From NCBI GenBank assembly GCA_934339005.1, contig CAKRHR010000020.1, forward strand, positions 1 to 48,935: a DNA stretch of 48,935 bases, read 5' to 3'. Below, in pieces: positions 41,222 through 48,935 of this stretch. The notes under the pieces are model-generated. The model saw only the letters and a list, made by a program, of their open reading frames with translations. It was not told the DNA's origin and searched no databases. A program made the translations under genes and the position numbers. Numbering within the stretch: the stretch's first letter is position 1; each line of letters begins with the position of its first letter. This stretch comes from an uncultured Catenibacillus sp. (lineage in GTDB: Bacteria > Bacillota > Clostridia > Lachnospirales > Lachnospiraceae).

Positions 41222-42550
41222 CTAGGACTGCCATCTCCAGCCCGCAGGATATTTGTTTTTAAGTGTGCCATTGGCAAGTTTGCCCCATCCAAGTGGATAA
41301 CCGCTGGCACATACAAGATACCAGCCTTTGCCCTTGGCATTCTCAACTTCAAGTGTTTCACATTTTAAATATTTCACTGCCATCGGGTCATCATAAGCAA
41401 TATCAATCACCTGTCCACATTCGGATTTCTTAAGACCCACAGCAAATGCACCGCTTGGCTCAAAACGATTTTTCTTGATATTGCCAAGATACCAGCCGCA
41501 GCGTAGCAAACGAAGTCCTGATGTATCAATCATATCCTCTGGTAAATAGTATAAATGGTCACCCTGTAAACTTAATCGTTTTTCATCAAATTTCAGACTG
41601 ATTTTGGCTTCTTTTAAGAAATCAAAAAAGCTGTCCACGCCCTTTGGCTTCTGGTAATTATGCATTGCCGCACCACCAGAGAAGCCTGTCAAATCCCCCG
41701 TAGCTTCTTTTTTATGAAGCAATGTCACATAATGGCCTTCACCCCTGACTTTGTGCGGCCAGAGTCTGATTTCCTTTTCAAGTTCAAATTCAGGATGCTT
41801 TTCAAGGAAATACTGAATCGTACCCTCATCTTCCAGAGGTGAAAATGTACATGTGGAAAATACCATGTAGCCACCCGGCTTTAACATATCTGCACCGTAA
41901 CAGATAATCTCCCGCTGAATTTCGCTGTAAAATTCAGGGCCTGTCTTTTCCCAGCTTTCTGTCATGGATGGCTTTTTGTGAAACATACCTTCACCGGAGC
42001 ATGGCGCATCAATTAAAATCTTATCAAAATATTCAGGCAAACGTTCTGCTAATTTCTTTGGATTTTCACTGACCACAAGGCTGTTTTTCACGCCAAAAGC
42101 TTCCATGTTGCGAAGCAGCGCTTTTGCCCTGGAATAGCTGATATCATTACTGACTAATAAGCCTGTCCCCTGTAATTTGGCTGCAAGTGCGGTACTTTTG
42201 CCGCCGGGCGCTGCACACATATCAAGCACTTTATCGCCTTCTTCCACAGGCAGCAGATGTGCCGGCAACATTGCGCTTGGTTCCTGAATATAATATAAGC
42301 CTGCATAATAAAGCGGACTTCTTGAATAGGTTTTTGCCGAATCACAATAAAATCCAAGTTCATTCCATGGCACCTGCTCAAGATTTTTGCCTGTAAGTTC
42401 CATATATGCTTTCGGTGTAATCTTTAACGTATTCATACGAATACCACTGTACACCGGGCGCTGATAACTTTCAAGGAATGCGTCATATTCATCCCCTAAA
42501 AGTGATTTTGTCGTTTCAACAAATTTTTCCGGTAAATTAATTCTAAACAT
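41222..42550 (-). CDS. RsmF/NOL1-NOP2-Sun family RNA m5C methyltransferase
   Basis: 442 residues: Rossmann methyltransferase with SAM motif LDMCAAPGGKSTALA, DAPCSGEGMF (Cys184) and FSTCTFSPLEDEG (Cys234), the two cysteines used by m5C RNA methyltransferases. The C-terminal third (LSLQGDHLYYLP, LRLLRCGWYLGNIKKNRFEPSGAFAVGL, GYPLGWGKLANGTLKNKYPAGW in part) is the RsmF/YebU-type RNA-binding extension, often annotated as 16S C1407 methyltransferase. GGGAG precedes the ATG. Confidence 0.92.
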   Translation of the reverse strand: MFRINLPEKFVETTKSLLGDEYDAFLESYQRPVYSGIRMNTLKITPKAYMELTGKNLEQVPWNELGFYCDSAKTYSRSPLYYAGLYYIQEPSAMLPAHLLPVEEGDKVLDMCAAPGGKSTALAAKLQGTGLLVSNDISYSRAKALLRNMEAFGVKNSLVVSENPKKLAERLPEYFDKILIDAPCSGEGMFHKKPSMTESWEKTGPEFYSEIQREIICYGADMLKPGGYMVFSTCTFSPLEDEGTIQYFLEKHPEFELEKEIRLWPHKVRGEGHYVTLLHKKEATGDLTGFSGGAAMHNYQKPKGVDSFFDFLKEAKISLKFDEKRLSLQGDHLYYLPEDMIDTSGLRLLRCGWYLGNIKKNRFEPSGAFAVGLKKSECGQVIDIAYDDPMAVKYLKCETLEVENAKGKGWYLVCASGYPLGWGKLANGTLKNKYPAGWRWQS

Positions 42551-42616
42551 GCTTTACTCCCATCTGTAAATCTTGCATTTTTTATTGAATGCATTTTTAT
42601 GTTGATGTAAATTTGA

Positions 42617-44356
42617 TTATTGTTCATCTATTGTAGCATCGGCTGCATGATTTTTACCTATAGGCTGCCATGCATTGTGCGCTTCAAAATAAGCGCCTGC
42701 AGCCTCGGCTTTCTGAATCAGTGCATTATCAAAGCCAATCACACCAAGTAACTTCACCGCATTTCTTGACACGGCTCTGCCATGGTGCAGCTCATAATCA
42801 AATGACACTTCGCCATCACAAATATCTTCTTTAAAATGCCAGTTTTCAAAAATATTTTCAAGAATATATGTCAGTTCAATATCATGTGTTGCCGCAACAC
42901 ACAGTGCATTTTCCTGCGCAATCTGATTTAAAATCTGCGAGGACGCCGCAATACGCTCAACCGTATTTGTACCGCGCAGCACCTCATCAATCAGGCAAAG
43001 CATCGGTACTTTTTCATCAGCCGCCTCGTAAATACGCTTCAGTGATTTGATTTCCACGATAAAATAACTCTCATTACCCATCAGATTATCTTTTAATGCC
43101 ATGGACGAATAAATTCTAAAATACGGCGCACGATAACTGTCTGCCATCACCGTATAAATCGTCTGCGCCAAAATCGCATTTAACGCAACGGATTTTAGAA
43201 ACGTGGATTTGCCTGACGCATTCGAGCCTGTCAGAAGCATTGACCGGTCTGCATCAAAAGTCGCAGGCACAGGATGTTCAATCAGTGGATGATACAACTG
43301 CTTGGCATAAATCTGAATGTCTGTTTTGTCTGCACTTTCATAAAGTTCCGGTTCACACCACTGCCCCTTCATCTTTCGGAATGAAGCAATCGCCATATCT
43401 GTATCCAGCTCACCAGCCAGCTCTAAAACAGTTATCAGATCCTCCTGATGTGCTTTTAATTTGGATAAAATGACATCAAACAAAATCAGGTCAATATGCA
43501 GTGCCATCTTGATATAATCCATAATTAAATCTGTCAGCGTACCGCCCAGTTCCATGCCCTGCCTGAACAGCCATTTGTATCTGCCAAGCTTTAAGATTGG
43601 TTTTAAATGTGTCTTTAAAACTTCCATTTCCGGCGCAAGCTCCGGTGCATCAATCTGTGTCAGCTTCTGAAGCTGCTTAACAATCCCGATCACATAGCCA
43701 AAGGATGTAAAATAAATACGGTTTTTATAAGTAAAATAGGTCAGCATATTCACTGCCAACAGCGCAATAATTAAGAAAATAAAATTATCTGATACAAAAA
43801 CAGATAATAATATAGAAGCAATCAATGCCGCCAGCATCAAAATATCCCCAAAGGGATTATGTTTCATGGCATTCAGCAATAAATCTGTATAGGTAAATAT
43901 GGAAAGATTTTTCATTTTTCCAAGGTGCTTTAAAATCACACCTGTATCTTCACGCAGCTTCTCATTTTCTGAAAAAATCTTCACACATTGATTGCGTCGT
44001 TCTAACACTTCTTTTGAATACTCCGGCTGATGCAGCATCGCATACAGATATTCCTCACCCATACCTGTACATGTCTGATTGAGCATCATAAATACCAGTT
44101 CCATATCCAGGTCATTCCAGGTGATTTCATCAATCGGTGCAACATTTTTCTCCGGGTGTCTTTGCTTTTGATGTTCATAATAATAACTGATTTGTTCATA
44201 TCTGCCTGCATCATAGACATTTTCTGGCATCCTGCCATAACTGTCTTTTAATTTCTGTCGTAGTATACGCTCTGCTTTGATTTTATCATAAATGCCCTTA
44301 ATAAAGAGCAACACAATCATCGCCACGATAATAATGATGATTTGTTTCGGTGTCAT
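42617..44356 (-). CDS. membrane-anchored MutS-like ATPase
   Basis: 579 residues. Only the lever and ATPase parts of MutS are present: Walker A TGSNASGKSTFLKSV (from 376), a Walker B region MLCLIDEVLRGTNTVERIAAS and ATHDIELT. Mismatch-binding and connector domains are missing. Three hydrophobic segments, 5-19, 171-188 and 191-209, suggest membrane association, which classical MutS lacks. Such proteins are common in Firmicutes with no known role. Head of the long minus-strand run; GAGGAAC precedes the ATG. Confidence 0.88.
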   Translation of the reverse strand: MTPKQIIIIIVAMIVLLFIKGIYDKIKAERILRQKLKDSYGRMPENVYDAGRYEQISYYYEHQKQRHPEKNVAPIDEITWNDLDMELVFMMLNQTCTGMGEEYLYAMLHQPEYSKEVLERRNQCVKIFSENEKLREDTGVILKHLGKMKNLSIFTYTDLLLNAMKHNPFGDILMLAALIASILLSVFVSDNFIFLIIALLAVNMLTYFTYKNRIYFTSFGYVIGIVKQLQKLTQIDAPELAPEMEVLKTHLKPILKLGRYKWLFRQGMELGGTLTDLIMDYIKMALHIDLILFDVILSKLKAHQEDLITVLELAGELDTDMAIASFRKMKGQWCEPELYESADKTDIQIYAKQLYHPLIEHPVPATFDADRSMLLTGSNASGKSTFLKSVALNAILAQTIYTVMADSYRAPYFRIYSSMALKDNLMGNESYFIVEIKSLKRIYEAADEKVPMLCLIDEVLRGTNTVERIAASSQILNQIAQENALCVAATHDIELTYILENIFENWHFKEDICDGEVSFDYELHHGRAVSRNAVKLLGVIGFDNALIQKAEAAGAYFEAHNAWQPIGKNHAADATIDEQ

Positions 44357-44540
44357 GTGACGTTCCTCTTTTCTGTCAGAAATTTATTTCTTTTCTATAT
44401 CAATATATAGTTTTATACCACTTCTTAAATAACAACAAAATCTGTAATACGCTGATTCCGCCTTTTATCATATTTTCATCACTTTAATATAACATATCCG
44501 CTCCTGTCTGGCAAATTATAAAAATATAAAAAAATAAAGA

Positions 44541-44569
44541 TTGCTTTTAAATTTAAGATGAACTAAACT
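44541..44569 (+). promoter_or_regulatory. putative promoter of the aminopeptidase P gene
   Basis: TTGCTT, 17 bp, TAAACT in the 296-bp divergent gap. The remaining gap (44357-44540) is AT-rich and should hold the MutS-like gene's promoter, but no match there is convincing. Confidence 0.45.
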
Positions 44570-44652
44570 ATTAAACAGAGGATGTCAGCGCACAAACATT
44601 ATTTTCATTTTTTACAAAGACATCATTCAGATGTGACTTAGGAGGAATACAT

Positions 44653-45891
44653 ATGAATTACAAACTTAGACGTACAAATGTCGCAAATCAGATGGCAGAC
44701 AATTCTATTCTTATTCTGTTTTCAGGTATTGAATGCCATGTCAGCGCCGATGAATATTATAGTTTTGAAGCCAACCGCAACTTTTTCTATCTGACTGGTC
44801 TTCGCCGCGAACGTATGGTTTTAATGATTGAAAAGTTTTCTGACGAACCAAAAACAACACTTTTCATTGAAAAAGTAGACCCAACGATGGAACGTTGGTA
44901 TGGCAGACTTGTGACTGTGGATGAAGCAAAAGCGATTTCAGGTATCGACAATGTGCGTATTATTGATGATTTTGAAGCTGTCATCTCACGTATCATGGCT
45001 GATTTTTATGTTGAATATTTATATATGGACTGCTTCCGTTATCAGAAAAATGATATGGCAGACTATAATGCCTTAAAGGCTCAGGAATTTGGCGCAGCAT
45101 ATCCGGGCTGCACAGTGAAGAATCTGCACCCAATCGTTGCAGGGCTTCGTATGCAGAAGGATTCTGATGAAATCGAAGCTGAACGTCAGGCGATTGCCAT
45201 TACAAAAGAAGCCCTTGAACATGTCATGAAAACTTTGACACCTGGCATGAAGGAATATCAGGCTCAGGCAAACTTTGAATATAAAATCAAATACCTTGGT
45301 GCTGACTGCCCGGCTTTCCCAACCATCGCAGGCAGCGGCATGAACGGCACAATGCTTCACTATGACACAAACAGAGAAACCTGCGAGGACGGTACACTGC
45401 TTTTAATGGACCTTGGTGCTCGCTTAAACGGCTACAACGCCGATATTACAAGAACATATCCTGTCAATGGCAAATTCAGTGAAAAACAGCGCGCAGTTTA
45501 TGACATCGTTCTGAAAGCCAACCGCACAGTTGCCAAAGAAGCCAAACCTGGTATGACCCTTCGTGAATTAAACGAAATCTGTACAAAAGTCCTTGCAGAA
45601 GGCTGTATGGAAATCGGCCTGATTGAAAAACCGGAAGACATCGGCAAATACTATATGCACGGTGTTTCTCACCACCTTGGTATCGATGTACACGATGTTA
45701 CAGTGAATACTAAAGCAAAACTGATGCCTGGCGCTGTAATTACAGATGAACCTGGTCTTTACATTGATGAATGGGCTATCGGTATCCGTATTGAAGATGA
45801 TCTGCTCATCACAGAAGATGGCTGTGAAGTGCTTTCTGAAGACATTATCAGAAATCCTGATGAAATTGAGGCATTCATGGCTGACAGATAA
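44653..45891 (+). CDS. aminopeptidase P family protein (M24B)
   Basis: A 412-residue dinuclear metalloprotease removing N-terminal residues before proline. N-terminal creatinase-like domain (RRTNVANQMADNSILILFSG) followed by the pita-bread domain with metal ligands in LLMDLGAR, YNADITRTYP, HGVSHHLGIDVHD, ITDEPGLYI and GIRIEDDLL, all intact. AGGAGG lies seven bases before the ATG. A single-gene plus-strand unit opposite the M42 aminopeptidase gene. Confidence 0.95.
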   Translation: MNYKLRRTNVANQMADNSILILFSGIECHVSADEYYSFEANRNFFYLTGLRRERMVLMIEKFSDEPKTTLFIEKVDPTMERWYGRLVTVDEAKAISGIDNVRIIDDFEAVISRIMADFYVEYLYMDCFRYQKNDMADYNALKAQEFGAAYPGCTVKNLHPIVAGLRMQKDSDEIEAERQAIAITKEALEHVMKTLTPGMKEYQAQANFEYKIKYLGADCPAFPTIAGSGMNGTMLHYDTNRETCEDGTLLLMDLGARLNGYNADITRTYPVNGKFSEKQRAVYDIVLKANRTVAKEAKPGMTLRELNEICTKVLAEGCMEIGLIEKPEDIGKYYMHGVSHHLGIDVHDVTVNTKAKLMPGAVITDEPGLYIDEWAIGIRIEDDLLITEDGCEVLSEDIIRNPDEIEAFMADR

Positions 45892-45897
45892 AACTAT

Positions 45898-45982
45898 GAG
45901 AAACACGCTCCGCGAGTTTCTCAAGTTATCGCGGCAGTCGCCAAGGTCTCATGCGAGCATGGACTTTGGCTCGTTGCTCGCG
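45898..45982. repeat. G+C-rich pair of hairpins after aminopeptidase P
   Basis: The first stem is GAGAAAC/GTTTCTC (45898-45922). The second (45930-45982) is closed by CGCG/CGCG and contains a nearly continuous 14-bp stem from GCCAAGGTC through CATGC-GA-GCATG to GACTTTGGC. The G+C content is above its surroundings. It could be a terminator or a dispersed extragenic palindrome; copy number cannot be judged here. Confidence 0.5.
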
Positions 45983-45992
45983 TAAATTATAA

Positions 45993-46033
45993 AAGGTTGC
46001 CATATCACTTTATTTAAGTGACATGACAACCTT
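45993..46033. terminator. bidirectional terminator between aminopeptidase P and M42 genes
   Basis: An 18-bp stem with two mismatches (AAGGTTG..CAT..TCACTT) and a short loop lies 11 bp past the M42 stop; TTTTATAATTT follows on the minus strand. Confidence 0.8.
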
Positions 46034-46044
46034 AATCAAACTTT

Positions 46045-47085
46045 TCAGTCTAATGTATATGGCAGCAATGAATAGTTTTCATCCAGTTTTACAAGGAATA
46101 ATGCCAGCACTTCCACCATGGCATCGACATCCTTCATGCTGAGTACTTCCACCGGTGAGTGCATATAACGCAGTGGAATTGAGAACAATACCTGTGGTAC
46201 ACCTTCATTTGTCTGAAGAATCGTATCTGCATCTGTATAAGTTCTGCCTGCAAATACTTCATACTGTACAGGCAAATCCAGTTCTTTGGCACACTCGGCA
46301 AGCAAATCATTTAATCTGGCGTTTGGAATGGAACCACGACAGATGACACCACCCTTACCAAGTTTAACTTCACCCGGTTCATCGCAATCTTTGTAATCTG
46401 CTGCATATGTGACATCCACAGCCACGCAGACATTTGGATGAATACGGCTTGCACTTGTAAATGCACCTCGGCCGGTTGTTTCCTCACCTGTAGTTGCTGT
46501 GGCATAGATACCATTTTTTGTACCCATCTCAATAGCACGGCGGGCAGCTTCATATACAACATAAACACCGATTCTGTCATCAAATGCACGGCCGGATAAT
46601 TTATCATTCTGAAGTTCCACCATCGTACTGTCATGAACAATATATGTGCCAAGTGGTACTAATTTTTCTGCTTCTTCCTTTGTATCACAACCAATATCAA
46701 CAAATAAATCACTTGCGGCAAGCTCTGATTTTTTATTCATGGATGAAGTTGTACCCATCACGCCTTTAATCACACCTGTTGGCAGTAATAACTGTACTTT
46801 CGTACCAACAAATAAATGTGTATTAATACCACCGTTTTTCTCAACACACAGAGAACCGTTATCATTATAACCTACAACAATCAGGCTGATCTCATCGGCG
46901 TGACCTGCAAGCTGAATCTTAAAAGCGGCATCCTTATTGTGTACACCTGTCAATGTGCCCTGCTCATCTACAAGAAATTCGTCGAATACATTTTTGTAAT
47001 GCTGATGCACATACTTCATCATCATTTCTTCTTTGCCTGACGGTGAAATACATTCAATCATGCCCTGTAATAACTGCTTGTTCAT
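46045..47085 (-). CDS. M42 family metallopeptidase (glutamyl aminopeptidase-like)
   Basis: A 346-residue co-catalytic metal aminopeptidase forming dodecameric tetrahedra in relatives. Ligand and catalytic motifs: AGHADEISLIV (His, catalytic Asp), GRAFDDRIGVYVV (bridging Asp), TTGEETTGRGAF (catalytic Glu pair), VAVDVTYAAD and RYMHSPVEVLS (final His). All appear intact. Cytoplasmic, no signal peptide. AAGGAG precedes the ATG. Historically some relatives are called endoglucanase M, which is misleading. Confidence 0.94.
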   Translation of the reverse strand: MNKQLLQGMIECISPSGKEEMMMKYVHQHYKNVFDEFLVDEQGTLTGVHNKDAAFKIQLAGHADEISLIVVGYNDNGSLCVEKNGGINTHLFVGTKVQLLLPTGVIKGVMGTTSSMNKKSELAASDLFVDIGCDTKEEAEKLVPLGTYIVHDSTMVELQNDKLSGRAFDDRIGVYVVYEAARRAIEMGTKNGIYATATTGEETTGRGAFTSASRIHPNVCVAVDVTYAADYKDCDEPGEVKLGKGGVICRGSIPNARLNDLLAECAKELDLPVQYEVFAGRTYTDADTILQTNEGVPQVLFSIPLRYMHSPVEVLSMKDVDAMVEVLALFLVKLDENYSLLPYTLD

Positions 47086-47172
47086 TTTTGCTTCTCCTTA
47101 GAATTTATTTTTGTATATTGTACACTATTTTTTTCTTTAACACAATCCATGACACAATGTCCCGAACAAATA

Positions 47173-47229
47173 AAAACAGCGTCTTTTTGCAGTTGATATT
47201 TTCTATCAATCTACATAAGACACTGTTTT
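47173..47229 (-). terminator. terminator after the DnaJ gene
   Basis: Outer arms AAACAGTGTCTT and AAGACGCTGTTT enclose an inner hairpin TTGATA-N5-TATCAA, ending in TTTTTATTT on the minus strand. Confidence 0.75.
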
Positions 47230-47232
47230 AAT

Positions 47233-48300
47233 TTATGCTCCTATCTGACTCTGGGTATTGGCAAATTCTCTCAATTTCTGTTTGGCAGCCGGACTTAAAT
47301 GTCTTGGTACCTGAATCTCAACGGTGGCATATTCATCACCTCGCACAGATGGCTGATTCATATGCACAATACCTTTGCCTTTTAATCGAATCTTGCTGCC
47401 GGACTGTGTACCCTCTTTAATCTTGCAGAGTACATCGCCGTAAATCGTATGGACTTTCGCTTCGCCACCAAGCACAGCCGTTGTAAACGGTACACTTACA
47501 GTCGTATAAACATCTGCACCTTTTCTCGTAAATCCTGGTCTGTCATTGACTTTCACCTTCAGCAACAAATCACCTGTCTTGCCAGATGTACTCTGATGTC
47601 CTTTGCCCTTAAGTCGAATTGTCTTACCGGTATCAATACCTGCCGGAATATTGATTTCAAGCTTTTGAGTCTTACCATCACTGCTTTGGAGATGAATCGT
47701 CTTTTTACCGCCAAAGGCTGCTTCATCAAAACTGACCTCCACATCGGCATGTAGATCCAAATCCTCCTGACCAAAATCAGAAAAACCGCCATCGCCAAAA
47801 CCGCCGGAATGAAAACTCTGTCCGCCAAAGCCACTGCCAAAATGACTGCCAGAAAAACCGCTACTCTTAAAATGTCCTGATTTCTGACTGCGGCTGCTAC
47901 CTGAACCGCCAAAACCATGGAACAGATTCTTTAATATATCATCCATATCTCCGGCATCGCCGCCTTCAAAATGAAACTCCTGATAACCATTTGGTCCGCT
48001 GTAACTGCCGGAAAATCCTCTGCCAAACGGATTACCCTGTCCGCCGTAGCTGCCGGAGTTACCGCCTGCAAAACCTTCTTCAAAAGCTGCATGACCGTAC
48101 TGGTCGTATAATTTTCGTTTTTTCTCATCACTAAGCACATCATAAGCCTCATTGACTTCCTTAAAATGTTCTGCCGCGCTCTGATTGCCTTCGTTACTGT
48201 CAGGATGATACTTCTTTGCTAATTTTCTATATGCTTTTTTTATCGTTGCCGCATCCGCACTTTTGCTGACGCCAAGCACTTCGTAATAATCTCTTTTCAT
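47233..48300 (-). CDS. DnaJ-class cochaperone lacking the zinc finger (CbpA-like)
   Basis: 355 residues: J domain (RDYYEVLGVSKSADAATIKKAYRKLAKKYHPDSN in part, HPD present) that stimulates DnaK, then about 110 residues of Gly/Phe/Ser-rich linker with repeated FGSG/FSGS units, then a C-terminal substrate domain (ADVEVSFDEAAFGGKKTIHLQ, INIPAGIDTGKTIRLKGKG). No CXXCXGXG repeats, so it is a type II Hsp40, not canonical DnaJ. ATG chosen with GGGAG eight bases upstream; a TTG 18 bp earlier lacks support. Lies 84 bp after hsp20. Confidence 0.92.
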   Translation of the reverse strand: MKRDYYEVLGVSKSADAATIKKAYRKLAKKYHPDSNEGNQSAAEHFKEVNEAYDVLSDEKKRKLYDQYGHAAFEEGFAGGNSGSYGGQGNPFGRGFSGSYSGPNGYQEFHFEGGDAGDMDDILKNLFHGFGGSGSSRSQKSGHFKSSGFSGSHFGSGFGGQSFHSGGFGDGGFSDFGQEDLDLHADVEVSFDEAAFGGKKTIHLQSSDGKTQKLEINIPAGIDTGKTIRLKGKGHQSTSGKTGDLLLKVKVNDRPGFTRKGADVYTTVSVPFTTAVLGGEAKVHTIYGDVLCKIKEGTQSGSKIRLKGKGIVHMNQPSVRGDEYATVEIQVPRHLSPAAKQKLREFANTQSQIGA

Positions 48301-48335
48301 CGGTTTCACTCCCTTCAACTACTGCACCATATTTA

Positions 48336-48371
48336 AACAGGGAGGTCAAACACAGTTGACCTCCCCTTGTT
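48336..48371 (-). terminator. hairpin between hsp20 and the DnaJ-class gene
   Basis: A strong stem, GGGAGGTCAA with TTGACCTCCC plus flanking AACA/TGTT pairs, and a 6-nt loop. The following TGTTTAAAT is a weak U-tract, so partial termination or mRNA protection is likely. Confidence 0.55.
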
Positions 48372-48384
48372 GTCTATCAATCGC

Positions 48385-48852
48385 TTATCCTTCGATGGCA
48401 ATCGTGTTCTTCTGTTCAACAGCCGGTTTAGCTTCTTTCTTTGGAACAAACAATTTCAAAATACCATGTTTAAATTCAGCTTTGATATCCTCCTGTTTGA
48501 TATCTTTGCCTACATAAAAACTTCTGCTGCAGGCACCTGCATAACGTTCACGGCGAATGTATCTGCCAGTGTCCTTCTCCTGTTCGTCTTTATCAAGGCC
48601 TTTTTCGGCACTGATAGTCATATAGCCATTCTGAAGTGTGGCATTAATCTCATCCTTCTTAAATCCAGGCAAATCAATGGTAACTTCATAGCCATTATCC
48701 ACATCCTTAACATCTGTCTTCATCACTTGGTCTGCTCTGTGTCCATAAAGCTGTTTTTCAATATTCTTAAAGCTTCTGTCATCATCAAAAAATGGGAAAT
48801 CATTAAAGAAATCATCAAATAAATTCTCTCCAAAAATACTAGGTCTTAACAT
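48385..48852 (-). CDS. small heat-shock protein Hsp20
   Basis: A 155-residue ATP-independent holdase. N-terminal Phe/Asp-rich arm (NLFDDFFNDFPFFDDD), alpha-crystallin domain (TDVKDVDNGYEVTIDLPGFKKDEINATLQNGYMTISAEK in part, then RYIRRERYAGACSRSFYV), GILKLFVPK with the conserved G-L motif, and a C-terminal TIAIEG holding the I-X-I anchor that drives oligomerisation. AAAAGGAG precedes the ATG. Followed by a DnaJ-class gene, a sensible chaperone pair. No CIRCE or CtsR repeat is seen upstream. Confidence 0.95.
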   Translation of the reverse strand: MLRPSIFGENLFDDFFNDFPFFDDDRSFKNIEKQLYGHRADQVMKTDVKDVDNGYEVTIDLPGFKKDEINATLQNGYMTISAEKGLDKDEQEKDTGRYIRRERYAGACSRSFYVGKDIKQEDIKAEFKHGILKLFVPKKEAKPAVEQKNTIAIEG

Positions 48853-48922
48853 AAGTCATCTCTCCTTTTATAATTGGCGATGTCTGTTGATGCAGGCATG
48901 TCGTGATTACTAAACTTTTTAT

Positions 48923-48928
48923 ATTATA
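48923..48928 (-). promoter_or_regulatory. putative -10 box of the hsp20 gene
   Basis: TATAAT about 70 bp ahead of the hsp20 start; the -35 lies beyond the window. Confidence 0.4.
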
Positions 48929-48935
48929 ATTAGAA

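Noticed and set aside
44581..44634. Competing GATGTC/GACATC/GATGTG pairings in the aminopeptidase P leader
   Set aside because: Stems of 5-6 bp with large loops are within chance expectation and no terminator is present.
48336..48371. CtsR-like GGTCAAA site near hsp20
   Set aside because: The two halves are inverted, forming a hairpin, not the direct heptad repeat of CtsR, and it lies downstream of hsp20.
1..48935. CRISPR arrays, prophage, insertion sequences, toxin-antitoxin or defence genes
   Set aside because: No regular direct repeats, integrase or transposase-like proteins, or recognisable defence domains are present in any frame examined.

Overview
The window is about 49 kb of chromosome, roughly 40% G+C by eye, and looks like an anaerobic spore-forming member of the Clostridia, most probably Lachnospiraceae. 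The pointers are the Rrf2-cysteine desulfurase-IscU-MnmA block, a type III glutamine synthetase, the yqfC-yqfD-phoH-ybeY sporulation/RNA block, a SpoVB-type flippase, a BofC-like exported protein, short HisG with HisZ, a DUF3048 lipoprotein and strong AGGAGG ribosome binding sites. It reads as core chromosome: I see no phage, transposase, CRISPR array or integration scar. Nearly every gene lies on the minus strand; only a nitroreductase, a small DUF2798-like membrane protein and an aminopeptidase P are on the plus strand.

Layout, left to right. (1) 1-2.6 kb: Fe-S cluster and thiolated tRNA operon, read right to left as iscR-type regulator, desulfurase, scaffold, mnmA (cut by the window edge), with a consensus promoter and an IscR-like operator. 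(2) 2.7-6.5 kb: ligA, an RluF-type pseudouridine synthase and an exported Ser/Asp/Glu-rich protein. (3) 6.5-9.2 kb: tRNA-Arg(CCG), nitroreductase, double-domain PPK2. (4) 9.4-17.4 kb: type III glutamine synthetase behind a palindrome-rich promoter, miaB, DUF896, proB and two FAD oxidoreductases. (5) 17.4-24.5 kb: BofC-like protein, flippase, DUF3048 lipoprotein, ybeY, phoH, yqfD, yqfC, preceded by an unusual structured leader. (6) 24.5-29.3 kb: rpsU, CapA-like protein, alaS and a 41-residue membrane protein. (7) 29.4-34.8 kb: hisZ-hisG-hisD-hisB-hisA-hisI behind a perfect consensus promoter; hisC, hisH, hisF and hisE are absent here. (8) 34.8-44.4 kb: DUF2798-like gene with an attenuator-like leader, then a long minus-strand run (MutS-like membrane ATPase, RsmF-like methyltransferase, RsuA-family synthase, HAD phosphatase, YgiQ radical SAM, small membrane protein, RluA-family synthase, recU). 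(9) 44.6-48.9 kb: aminopeptidase P, M42 aminopeptidase, a zinc-finger-less DnaJ and an Hsp20.

RNA maturation and modification genes are abundant (mnmA, miaB, three pseudouridine synthases, RsmF-like, YbeY, PhoH). No obvious new defence or biosynthetic system is encoded. The least ordinary signals are in the non-coding DNA: a roughly 140-nt element with two hairpins whose loops are complementary over 11 bp in front of yqfC; a terminator-bearing leader with competing 5' arms in front of the DUF2798-like gene; a 17-bp inverted repeat plus U-run straddling the start codon of the BofC-like gene; a consensus alaS promoter whose start point falls inside the upstream operon's terminator; and paired palindromes around the glutamine synthetase promoter. 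The most notable protein-level oddity is a HisA whose first catalytic Asp aligns with His8.
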